DNA of 41,610 bases. It comes from an uncultured Eubacteriales bacterium (lineage in GTDB: Bacteria > Bacillota > Clostridia > Oscillospirales > CAG-272). Shown in pieces: positions 7,410 to 14,822 of this stretch. The notes under the pieces were generated by a model. That model saw nothing but the letters and a program-made list of their open reading frames with translations. It made no database searches and was not told the origin of the DNA. Position 1 is the stretch's first letter. Every line of letters begins with the position of its first letter. The stretch covers positions 1 through 41,610 of the forward strand of contig CAKSSY010000006.1 of the NCBI GenBank assembly GCA_934489945.1, read 5' to 3'. A program made the translations under genes and the position numbers.

Positions 7410-7448
7410 ATGTTGATGAAAGAACGATGGCGATGGCGACGCCGATAA
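7410..7448 (+). CDS. Candidate Trp-codon leader peptide between T-box and trpX
   Basis: A 12-codon ORF, MLMKERWRWRRR, begins at ATG 7410, with GGAGG at 7399-7403 giving 6 nt spacing; ATG 7407 in the same frame is an alternative but too close to the site. It has two tryptophan codons (7428-7430, 7434-7436) within 12 codons and ends at TAA 7446-7448, 89 nt before trpX. It lies directly after the T-box terminator, so it is transcribed only on readthrough. B. subtilis rtpA has the same order: Trp T-box, short Trp-rich leader peptide rtpLP, structural gene. Translation and a regulatory role are inferred. Confidence 0.55.
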   Translation: MLMKERWRWRRR

Positions 7449-7453
7449 CCGTC

Positions 7454-7477
7454 CGGTACGGAATGTATCCGTAACCG
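7454..7477 (+). promoter_or_regulatory. Hairpin between leader ORF and trpX
   Basis: CGG-TACGGA (7454-7462) pairs with TCCGTA-A-CCG (7468-7477) around the loop ATGTA, with one bulged A: nine base pairs. No T-run follows. CCGT at 7449-7452, right after the leader stop codon, can pair with ACGG at 7458-7461 instead, which would exclude this hairpin. This could act as a ribosome-position-dependent switch, but that is speculative. Confidence 0.4.
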
Positions 7478-7495
7478 TATATTGCGATTGTGTGA

Positions 7496-7520
7496 TTCCA
7501 TAATAATTTCCATAATAATT
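7496..7520 (+). repeat. Short tandem direct repeat ahead of the trpX ribosome binding site
   Basis: TTCCATAATAATT occurs at 7496-7508 and again at 7508-7520, a 12-nt period repeated twice, ending where the trpX ribosome binding site GAAGGAG (7521-7527) begins. It is AT-rich and may simply keep the site unstructured. Confidence 0.55.
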
Positions 7521-7537
7521 GAAGGAGAAAACGTATC

Positions 7538-8548
7538 ATGAAAAAAATTGTAACACTTGTGTTGGCTTTTATGCTTGTTCTGTCTGCATTTGCTTTTTCG
7601 TCCTGCTCAGATGAAAGACCGGCAGGGAAAGCAGTAGATCTTTCCGCGAAAGATTCTGTCAAAGTCGGTATTATTCAGTATATGCCGCATCCGTCTCTGG
7701 ACAATTGCACCGCGGGAATCCGTGAGGCACTGGAGGCATCCGATTTTGCTTCCAAACTTGACATTGATGTTCAGATTGGTTCAAGTGCATCTGCTGATTC
7801 CGATTGTGAGAGCTATGCTGCGCAAATGGTTGCCAAAAAATATGACATCATTTTTGCGGTTGCTACGCCTGCCGCAATGGTTGCCTTCGCTGCCACCGAG
7901 TCGATTCCCGTGATTTTCTGTGCGGTCAGCGACCCGCTTGCCGCCAACATTGTCAAAACAAATGAGAATCCTTACTATAACGCTACCGGCACATCCGATG
8001 TGCTTGATCTTGCTGCTCAGTTGGACTTGATTCAGGCAATGCAACCGGATGTCAAGACGATCGGTGTTTTGTATACCACAAGCGAGGCGAATTCCATCTC
8101 CAACCTTGCCAGAATGAGAGAGCTTGCCAAGGCGCGCAATCTTGTGATTGAAGCATCCGGTGTTCAGAACGCTTCGGATATTCCCACAGCCGCTGCCGAC
8201 CTTGCATCCCGTGTGGATTGCTTCAATAACTTTACGGATAATAACGTTGTGGAAAACCTTTCTGTTGTTTTGGAGGCGGCAGGGCGTGCGTCTATTCCGG
8301 TTTACGGCTCCGAGGTTGAACAGGTAAAAAATGGTTGCCTTGCATCAGTTTCCATTGATTATGTTGCTCTCGGAAAGGTGACGGGTGAAATGGGGCTTAA
8401 GGTCATGAAAGGAACAGCTCCCGGTACGATTGCTGTTCGTACGATTTCTGATGCAACCCCCGTCATTAATACCGATGTGGTTTCTGCGTTGGGGATGAAG
8501 ATTCCCGAAAACTTTCAAAATGCCGAATTTGTTACAACCAATCACTGA
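7538..8548 (+). CDS. trpX: Tryptophan ABC transporter substrate-binding lipoprotein TrpX
   Basis: 336 aa. It has a lipoprotein signal peptide (MKK, hydrophobic stretch, SSC with Cys23). The mature part is an ABC substrate-binding protein of the PF04392 type: KVGIIQYMPHPSLDN, an FAVATPAAMVAF segment, IPVIFCAVSDPLAANIV and GVLYTTSEANS. These captured ligands are typically aromatic amino acids in the TrpXYZ subgroup. Genes for a matching permease and ATPase follow and the operon is headed by a Trp T-box, so tryptophan is the likely substrate. The start is supported by GAAGGAG at 7521-7527. Confidence 0.92.
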   Translation: MKKIVTLVLAFMLVLSAFAFSSCSDERPAGKAVDLSAKDSVKVGIIQYMPHPSLDNCTAGIREALEASDFASKLDIDVQIGSSASADSDCESYAAQMVAKKYDIIFAVATPAAMVAFAATESIPVIFCAVSDPLAANIVKTNENPYYNATGTSDVLDLAAQLDLIQAMQPDVKTIGVLYTTSEANSISNLARMRELAKARNLVIEASGVQNASDIPTAAADLASRVDCFNNFTDNNVVENLSVVLEAAGRASIPVYGSEVEQVKNGCLASVSIDYVALGKVTGEMGLKVMKGTAPGTIAVRTISDATPVINTDVVSALGMKIPENFQNAEFVTTNH

Positions 8549-8571
8549 AATTTTATGAGAGGGAATTTCCG

Positions 8572-9477
8572 ATGAGTCATCTTTTCGATCTTCTGCTGGT
8601 TTGCCTGTCGGACGGGCTGATGTACAGCCTTCTGGCAATTGGATATTATATAACCTACACAGTTCTTGACTTTCCCGATCTTACAGTTGAGGGAACCGTG
8701 GTAACGGGAGGTGTCTGCTATGCTATTTTGGCGAGTGCGGGTCTGAATCCGTGGCTTTCCATGCTTGCGGCTTTTTTAGCGGGATGCCTCGGTGGTTGTG
8801 TCACGGGACTTTTACACGTGAAACTGAAAATCCGTGCACTTTTGTGCGGAATTCTGGTTTCGACGGGGCTTATCAGTATCAATCTGGTGGCGTCGATGGT
8901 CGGAACGGGTGGCAATTTCAGCGGAATCGGAGGAATGTCGACGATCTCTTGTCGGAATACTATTTTTCCGCGTTTTCTTCCCGAAAACATTCGTAAGGTT
9001 GTAATGTTTTTGGTCGTGGTTGTAATTGTTAAACTGTTAGTGGATTTTTACCTCAAAACCAAGAGCGGAATGCTTTTGATTGCAACCGGAAATAATGAAC
9101 GCTTCAGCTCCATGCTTGCCAAGGATCCGGGTAATTCCAAAATTCTCGGGTTGGTGATTGGAAACGGATTTGCGGGATTGGCAGGTTCTTTGATTGTCCA
9201 GAGCCGCCAAAATGCAACGCAGACTATGGGTGCCGGTATGGTAGTGATCGGACTTGCCGCGGTGATTATTGGTATGTCTGTGTTCGGACGTGTAAAATTC
9301 ATGAAGCCGACAACTAAGGTAATTCTCGGTTCGGTAATATATCAGCTTTGCCTTGCCGTGGCAACAGCACTCGGTGTACCGTCGGCGTATAATAAGATCA
9401 TTATGGCAGTGTTGTTCACGATTGCACTGGTGTTCAGTCGGCACGCAGATCGTCGAAAGAGAGGTGCGGTACTGTGA
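8572..9477 (+). CDS. trpY: Tryptophan ABC transporter permease TrpY
   Basis: 301 aa with about eight hydrophobic segments, in the BPD_transp_2 (PF02653) permease family that pairs with PF04392 binding proteins. Recognisable are LAIGYYITYTVLDFPDLTVEG near the N-terminus, GLLHVKLKIRALLCGILVSTGL, and IGNGFAGLAGSLIVQSRQNAT near residues 200-220, which carries the coupling-helix region. It starts 23 nt after trpX, and its stop overlaps the GTG of the ATPase. Membrane channel subunit of the tryptophan importer. Confidence 0.92.
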   Translation: MSHLFDLLLVCLSDGLMYSLLAIGYYITYTVLDFPDLTVEGTVVTGGVCYAILASAGLNPWLSMLAAFLAGCLGGCVTGLLHVKLKIRALLCGILVSTGLISINLVASMVGTGGNFSGIGGMSTISCRNTIFPRFLPENIRKVVMFLVVVVIVKLLVDFYLKTKSGMLLIATGNNERFSSMLAKDPGNSKILGLVIGNGFAGLAGSLIVQSRQNATQTMGAGMVVIGLAAVIIGMSVFGRVKFMKPTTKVILGSVIYQLCLAVATALGVPSAYNKIIMAVLFTIALVFSRHADRRKRGAVL

Positions 9478-10253
9478 TTGAATTTCAAAATATCAGAAAG
9501 ACTTTTAACATCGGAACTCCGGATGAGACGGTGCTGTTTGACAATTTCAACTTTTGTGTGAAAGAAGGGGAGTTTGTCTGTATTATCGGTTCCAACGGAA
9601 GCGGAAAGACCACCATGCTCAATTTGTTATGCGGAAATGACAGACAGGATGCGGGACGGATTCTCTATCGTGGAAAAGACATCAGTCACATAAGCGAACA
9701 TAAACGAGCTGCTTATATCGGACGTGTTTTTCAGGATCCGAAGGCGGGAACCTGCTCCGATCTGACCATTATCGAGAATATGGCACTTGCGGATAATAAG
9801 GGCAAACCGTTTGGTCTCGGATTTTGTGTCAACAAAAAAAGAATCGATGCGTACAGGGAACTTCTGACATCATGTGAGATGGGGTTGGAAAACCGCATGA
9901 ATGTTAAAGTCGGGGCGTTGTCGGGTGGACAGCGACAGGCCTTGGCTCTTGTGATTGCCAATATGACGCATATAGACCTGTTGATTCTTGACGAGCATAC
10001 GGCGGCACTGGATCCTAAATCTTCCGATGTCATTATGGGGCTTACCGATAAGTTTGTGAGAGAAAATGGAATAACCTCGCTGATGGTTACCCATAATCTT
10101 CGCTATGCTGTCCGGTACGGAACGAGAATTGTGATGATGCACGAGGGAAAGGTTATTTTGGATCTTTCGGGCGAGGAGAAGGAACATTGCGATGTGGACC
10201 GACTTCTTGATATATTCCATCATATCAGTATTGAAACCGGAAATTCCCTGTGA
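9474..10253 (+). CDS. trpZ: Tryptophan ABC transporter ATP-binding protein TrpZ
   Basis: 259 aa. Walker A is GSNGSGKTT (residues 39-47), the Q-loop is in RVFQDPKAG, the signature is GALSGGQRQ, Walker B is LLILDEHTAALDP and the H-loop is MVTHN. The DEHTAALD form, with His where most ABC proteins have Pro, is usual in this subfamily. The start is GTG 9474, overlapping the trpY stop TGA 9475-9477. It energises import through TrpY. It is the last gene of the T-box operon; a new promoter for miaB follows. Confidence 0.93.
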   Translation: MIEFQNIRKTFNIGTPDETVLFDNFNFCVKEGEFVCIIGSNGSGKTTMLNLLCGNDRQDAGRILYRGKDISHISEHKRAAYIGRVFQDPKAGTCSDLTIIENMALADNKGKPFGLGFCVNKKRIDAYRELLTSCEMGLENRMNVKVGALSGGQRQALALVIANMTHIDLLILDEHTAALDPKSSDVIMGLTDKFVRENGITSLMVTHNLRYAVRYGTRIVMMHEGKVILDLSGEEKEHCDVDRLLDIFHHISIETGNSL

Positions 10254-10268
10254 GAAGGGATCGGACTC

Positions 10269-10297
10269 TTGACTTTCCTGTCGCAATATAGTATAAT
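10269..10297 (+). promoter_or_regulatory. Sigma-A promoter for miaB and the mut operon
   Basis: TTGACT (10269-10274), 17 nt, TATAAT (10292-10297). It lies in the 81-nt gap between trpZ and miaB, and likely drives miaB, the YmcA-like gene, mutS, mutL and tgt, which have no large gaps. Confidence 0.88.
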
Positions 10298-10334
10298 ATA
10301 CTGATAACATAATATTGAAGGAAGATTTTGACGA

Positions 10335-11750
10335 ATGAATCTGAAAACTCCGGGCGACTTGAAAGGTCAAAGGGAATTTATTGATAAGGTACGTGAGCAG
10401 AATGATGCCTGCGCCAAGCAAAGTGGCAGAAGGAAGGCTGCGTATGTACTGACCTTCGGCTGTCAGCAAAACGAAGCTGATAGTGAAAAACTGATGGGAC
10501 TTTCCGAGGCAATGGGATATGAACTGACGACAGATGCCGATAAAGCCGATCTGATTCTTGTGAATACCTGTGCCATTCGTGAGCATGCGGAACAGAAGGC
10601 TTTGTCTACGATTGGGCAGTATAAACATCTCAAAGCGAAGAATCCCGAGCTCATCATTGGTGTCTGCGGGTGTATGGTGACGCAGGAACATCGTGTGAAT
10701 GACATTAAATTTCGGTATCCTTATGTGGATTTTGTGTTCGGAACCTCATCGCTTCATCGATTGCCGCAACTTTTGTGCGAAAAAATGGAAAAGGGCAAGC
10801 GATTGTATTGTCGCGAAGAAACCGAGTATACTGTGGTCGAGGGAATCCCCGTCGAACGCGAAAGCCGCTATCGTGCGTGGGTTTCGATCATGTACGGGTG
10901 TAACAATTTTTGCTCGTATTGTATTGTTCCGTACGTACGGGGCAGGGAGCGGAGTCGCGAAAAGCAAGCCATATACGATGAGGTTGAAGAGCTTGTCAGA
11001 AATGGGTATAAAGATATTACGCTTCTTGGACAGAATGTGAATTCTTACGGGAAAGAGTTTGGGGACGGATGTGATTTTGCCGATCTTTTGGCAGAACTTT
11101 CGATGATTGAAGGCGACTATCGACTCAATTTTATGACAAGTCATCCGAAGGATGCTTCGCATAAGCTCATAGATGTGATGGCGGAAAAACCGCATATTGC
11201 ACGTCACTTTCATTTGCCGGTGCAATCGGGAAGTGATCGCATCCTGAAAAAAATGAACCGTCATTATGATAGAGCGCACTATCTCGATGTTGTCGATTAT
11301 ATGCGCAAAAAAATGCCGGATGTCGCTCTTACAACGGATATTATCGTGGGATTTCCCGGTGAGACAGAAGAGGATTTTGCAGCAACGCTTGACCTCTTGC
11401 GTCGTGTTCGTTTTGACAGTATTTATTCTTTCATCTATTCACCGCGAAAGGGTACCCCGGCGGCAGAGATGCCGGATCCGGTTCCGCCGGAAATTCAGAA
11501 AGAACGATTTGAACGCCTTTTGGATGTTCAAAACGCGATTTCCCTGGAAAATAATCTTCCGTTTGTCGGAAAAACAGTTAAGGTTTTGTGTGACGGTGTG
11601 AGTAAGACAAATCCGAATGTGTACAGCGGAAGAACAGAGGGCGGGAAAATTGTCTTTTTTGAGGGAGAGGATTCCGACACAGGGAAATTTATTGGGGTCA
11701 GAATCGATCGAGCCGAAGCATTTGCTTTTTACGGAACAAAAGAGAAATGA
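10335..11750 (+). CDS. miaB: tRNA-2-methylthio-N6-dimethylallyladenosine synthase MiaB
   Basis: 471 aa methylthiotransferase. The N-terminal UPF0004 domain begins AYVLTFGCQQNEADSE (Cys43), with further Cys in VNTCAIRE and GVCGCM that hold the second cluster. The radical SAM motif is Cys189-x3-Cys193-x2-Cys196 in YGCNNFCSYCIVP. The tail is a TRAM domain (GKTVKVLCDGVSK ... GRTEGG). It adds a methylthio group to i6A37 of tRNAs that read UNN codons, tryptophan among them. The gene heads the miaB/ymcA/mutS/mutL order also found in Bacillus. Confidence 0.95.
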   Translation: MNLKTPGDLKGQREFIDKVREQNDACAKQSGRRKAAYVLTFGCQQNEADSEKLMGLSEAMGYELTTDADKADLILVNTCAIREHAEQKALSTIGQYKHLKAKNPELIIGVCGCMVTQEHRVNDIKFRYPYVDFVFGTSSLHRLPQLLCEKMEKGKRLYCREETEYTVVEGIPVERESRYRAWVSIMYGCNNFCSYCIVPYVRGRERSREKQAIYDEVEELVRNGYKDITLLGQNVNSYGKEFGDGCDFADLLAELSMIEGDYRLNFMTSHPKDASHKLIDVMAEKPHIARHFHLPVQSGSDRILKKMNRHYDRAHYLDVVDYMRKKMPDVALTTDIIVGFPGETEEDFAATLDLLRRVRFDSIYSFIYSPRKGTPAAEMPDPVPPEIQKERFERLLDVQNAISLENNLPFVGKTVKVLCDGVSKTNPNVYSGRTEGGKIVFFEGEDSDTGKFIGVRIDRAEAFAFYGTKEK

Positions 11751-11760
11751 GGAAATAGAA

Positions 11761-12153
11761 ATGGAAATATTTGAAATTGCAGAACTTCTCGGTAAGACGC
11801 TGAAGGAAGATGAACGTCTGAAAAGATTGGAAAGTGCCAAAAAGGCATATGAGAAATCCCCCGATCTCGGCAGACGGCTTGTCGAATATGAGGTACAGCA
11901 GAAGGCATTGGAAAACGAAATGGTTAAGCCCGAACGTGACACACAACTGGTGGATGTAATTCAGACGCGGATTGACACGCTGTATAAGGAAATAACCGAG
12001 GATGAGGCATTTGTGGAGCTGAACGAGGCACAGGCAGCAGTGAATGAGTTGATGAATTCCGTCAATTCCACGATCATGTACCATATAACCGGAGAGATGC
12101 CGGGAAACTGTACACACAACTGCTCGACTTGCGGTGGCGGCTGTCACCAATAA
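11761..12153 (+). CDS. YlbF/YmcA family protein with C-terminal Cys cluster
   Basis: 130 aa. The helical core, with SAKKAYEKSPDLGRRLVEYE and QTRIDTLYKEITEDEAFVELNEAQ, matches the Com_YlbF (PF06133) family. The tail has Cys117, Cys121, Cys124 and Cys128, a C-x3-C-x2-C-x3-C pattern fitting the Fe-S ligand role reported for B. subtilis YlbF/YmcA/YaaT, which promote RNase Y mRNA processing and affect sporulation and biofilm genes. Its position between miaB and mutS matches ymcA (ricA), so that orthologue is the best guess. The frame is open further upstream, but ATG 11761 has TGAGGA 7 nt before it, right at the miaB stop. Confidence 0.85.
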   Translation: MEIFEIAELLGKTLKEDERLKRLESAKKAYEKSPDLGRRLVEYEVQQKALENEMVKPERDTQLVDVIQTRIDTLYKEITEDEAFVELNEAQAAVNELMNSVNSTIMYHITGEMPGNCTHNCSTCGGGCHQ

Positions 12154-12188
12154 TTCCGAAAAAAGACATTGACTGTGGGGGAAAAAAT

Positions 12189-14777
12189 ATGACTCCGATG
12201 ATGGAGCAATACTTCCAAATCAAGGATCAGTATAAAGATTATCTTTTGTTTTACCGGGTCGGCGACTTTTATGAGATGTTTTACGATGACGCGATTCTCG
12301 CGTCCCGCGTACTTGAACTGACGCTGACGGGCAAGGATTGCGGTGAAGAGGAGCGCGCACCGATGTGCGGCGTTCCTTTTCATGCTGCTGAGGTTTATAT
12401 CGGCAGATTGATCGAAAAGGGTTACCGTGTGGCGATCTGCGAACAAACAGAGGATCCGGCACTTGCCAAGGGGCTTGTGAAGCGTGAGGTCATTCGTGTT
12501 GTGACCCCGGGAACGCTGATTGAGACAGACCTTTTGCCCGAGAAGAAAAATAACTATATTGCGTCGGTTTATGTCGGAGAGAACAGTACGGGTATCTGCT
12601 TTGCCGATATTTCTACAGCGGAGATTTATGCCACGCGTTTTGAAAATGTCAATATGGAGGCAAGGATCAAAAATGAACTCGGTACATATATGCCGTGTGA
12701 GATCCTTCTCAATGTTGCCATGGCAAAACTGCCGTGGTTTTCTGACTATATAAACGATCGTATGAAATCCATGGTTTTGGAGAATCAGCCGCATCGCTTC
12801 GAGCTGGAGGAGACAAAAGAAAATGTCAGAAAACAGTTCGGCGACGATACCTTTGATACGATTGCTTCCGAAACTTCGATTGTCGCTGCGGTGGGCGCAC
12901 TTTTGGGGTATATTTCGGAGATGCAAAAGTGCGACATTTCTTATATCAAACATCTGAATGTTTATAATGACGGACAGTATATGGAGCTTGATATCAATAC
13001 CAGACGCAATTTGGAATTGACGGAGGCAATGCGCTCAAAAGATAAGAAGGGATCGCTTCTTTGGGTGCTGGACAAGACACGTACCGCTCCGGGGGCACGA
13101 CTTTTGCGAAAATGGATCGAGCACCCGCTTCTTTCGGTGAAGGACATTGTGAAAAGGCAGGGAGCCGTTTCCGAACTGTTCGGAAATTTTATGCTTAGGG
13201 AGGAAATCGGCACACTTCTGGATAATGTGCTGGATTTAGAGAGACTCATTACCAAAGTGGTCTACGGCACCTCAAATGCCAAGGACCTTCGTGCCATTGC
13301 TTCTACAATTTCTATTTTGCCGGAATTGAGAAATCTGCTTACAAACTGTAAATGTGAAGCACTTGCCGAGATTACCGCAAACCTTGACACGCTGGAGGAT
13401 ATTTGCAAACTCATCGGGGATTCGATTGCTGAGGATCCTCCTTATATTCTTCGCGAGGGAGGACTTATCAAGGCAGGATATAACCACGATGTCGATTATC
13501 TTCGTACGGTGATGACCAACGGAAAGGAATGGGTGGAGAAAATTGCGGAGGAAGAGCGGGAAAAGACGGGAATAAAATCGCTGAAAATCGGCTATAACAA
13601 GGTTTTCGGTTATTATATCGAGGTAACAAAGTCTTTTTACGATCAGGTTCCCGACCGTTTTATACGGAAACAGACACTTGCCAATTGTGAGCGTTATATT
13701 ACGCAGGAACTGAAGGATATGGAGGCGACGATTCTCGGTGCCGAGGACAAGATTTGTACATTGGAATATGAGTTGTTTCAACAGATTCGCGCCAAGATTG
13801 CCGAAAGCAGTGACCGTATCCGTTCTTCTGCGGAGCTGGTCTCATTGGTCGATGTTTATTTAAGCCTTGCAACCGTTGCTTCCAAAAACAAATATGTCTG
13901 TCCGGAGGTTGATGTCGGAAACAGCATTTCAATCAAGGAAGGGAGACATCCTGTTGTAGAACAGTTTGTCAAGGATTCTTATTTCGTTCCGAATGATGTT
14001 TTGTTGGATACCGATCGTAATCGATTGATGCTGATTACCGGTCCGAATATGGCAGGAAAGTCCACTTATATGCGTCAGGTAGCACTCATTGTCCTCATGG
14101 CGCAGATCGGCTCTTTTGTTCCCGCCGATGATGCACGGATCGGAGTGGTGGATAAAATTTTCACTCGTGTGGGAGCTTCGGATGATCTCGCATCCGGACA
14201 GTCCACTTTTATGTTGGAAATGAACGAGGTCGCATACATATTGAAAAACGCAACCCGCCACAGCCTGATTATTTATGATGAAGTCGGACGTGGTACCTCC
14301 ACGTTTGATGGCATGAGCATTGCACGCGCCATAGTGGAGTATACATGGGGCAAAAAAATCGGAGCTAAGACGTTGTTTGCAACGCATTATCACGAATTGA
14401 CATCACTGGAAAGCGAATTTGAGGGAATTGTCAATTATAATATTGCTGCGAAAAAACGGGGAGATAGTATTACTTTTCTCCGAAAGATTGTGCGTGGCTC
14501 AACAGATGACAGTTACGGTATTGAGGTGGCAAAACTTGCGGGAATTCCGAATGAGGTGATAAAGCGGGCAAGAGAAATACTGTCCGTGGTTGAAAAAAGC
14601 GCGAAAAATCTGACATTAACCGATCGTGAGGAAGTGAAGAACGAGGAGGAAGACCAGATTTCCGTGGAAGAAATTCTTCAGAATCAGATCATGCAGGAGC
14701 TTCGGGCAACCGATATCAACACACTGTCGCCGCTTGAGGCAATCACCTTTTTGTACGATCTGAAAAAACGTCTCTGA
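12189..14777 (+). CDS. mutS: DNA mismatch repair protein MutS
   Basis: 862 aa from ATG 12189. Domain I has MMEQYFQIKDQY and VGDFYEMF, the Phe-x-Glu mismatch-reading motif. The ATPase has Walker A GPNMAGKST (residues 618-626), the signature-like ASDDLASGQSTFMLEM, Walker B YDEVGRGTSTFDG near residue 697 and ATHYHEL. MutS recognises mispairs and recruits MutL. The frame is open 60 nt further upstream into the preceding gene, but GGGGGA at 12177-12182 points to ATG 12189. MutL follows after 45 nt. Confidence 0.97.
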   Translation: MTPMMEQYFQIKDQYKDYLLFYRVGDFYEMFYDDAILASRVLELTLTGKDCGEEERAPMCGVPFHAAEVYIGRLIEKGYRVAICEQTEDPALAKGLVKREVIRVVTPGTLIETDLLPEKKNNYIASVYVGENSTGICFADISTAEIYATRFENVNMEARIKNELGTYMPCEILLNVAMAKLPWFSDYINDRMKSMVLENQPHRFELEETKENVRKQFGDDTFDTIASETSIVAAVGALLGYISEMQKCDISYIKHLNVYNDGQYMELDINTRRNLELTEAMRSKDKKGSLLWVLDKTRTAPGARLLRKWIEHPLLSVKDIVKRQGAVSELFGNFMLREEIGTLLDNVLDLERLITKVVYGTSNAKDLRAIASTISILPELRNLLTNCKCEALAEITANLDTLEDICKLIGDSIAEDPPYILREGGLIKAGYNHDVDYLRTVMTNGKEWVEKIAEEEREKTGIKSLKIGYNKVFGYYIEVTKSFYDQVPDRFIRKQTLANCERYITQELKDMEATILGAEDKICTLEYELFQQIRAKIAESSDRIRSSAELVSLVDVYLSLATVASKNKYVCPEVDVGNSISIKEGRHPVVEQFVKDSYFVPNDVLLDTDRNRLMLITGPNMAGKSTYMRQVALIVLMAQIGSFVPADDARIGVVDKIFTRVGASDDLASGQSTFMLEMNEVAYILKNATRHSLIIYDEVGRGTSTFDGMSIARAIVEYTWGKKIGAKTLFATHYHELTSLESEFEGIVNYNIAAKKRGDSITFLRKIVRGSTDDSYGIEVAKLAGIPNEVIKRAREILSVVEKSAKNLTLTDREEVKNEEEDQISVEEILQNQIMQELRATDINTLSPLEAITFLYDLKKRL

Positions 14778-14822
14778 AACTGATTTACGAATTATAAAAC
14801 AGCAAAAGAGGAGGTGGATTCT

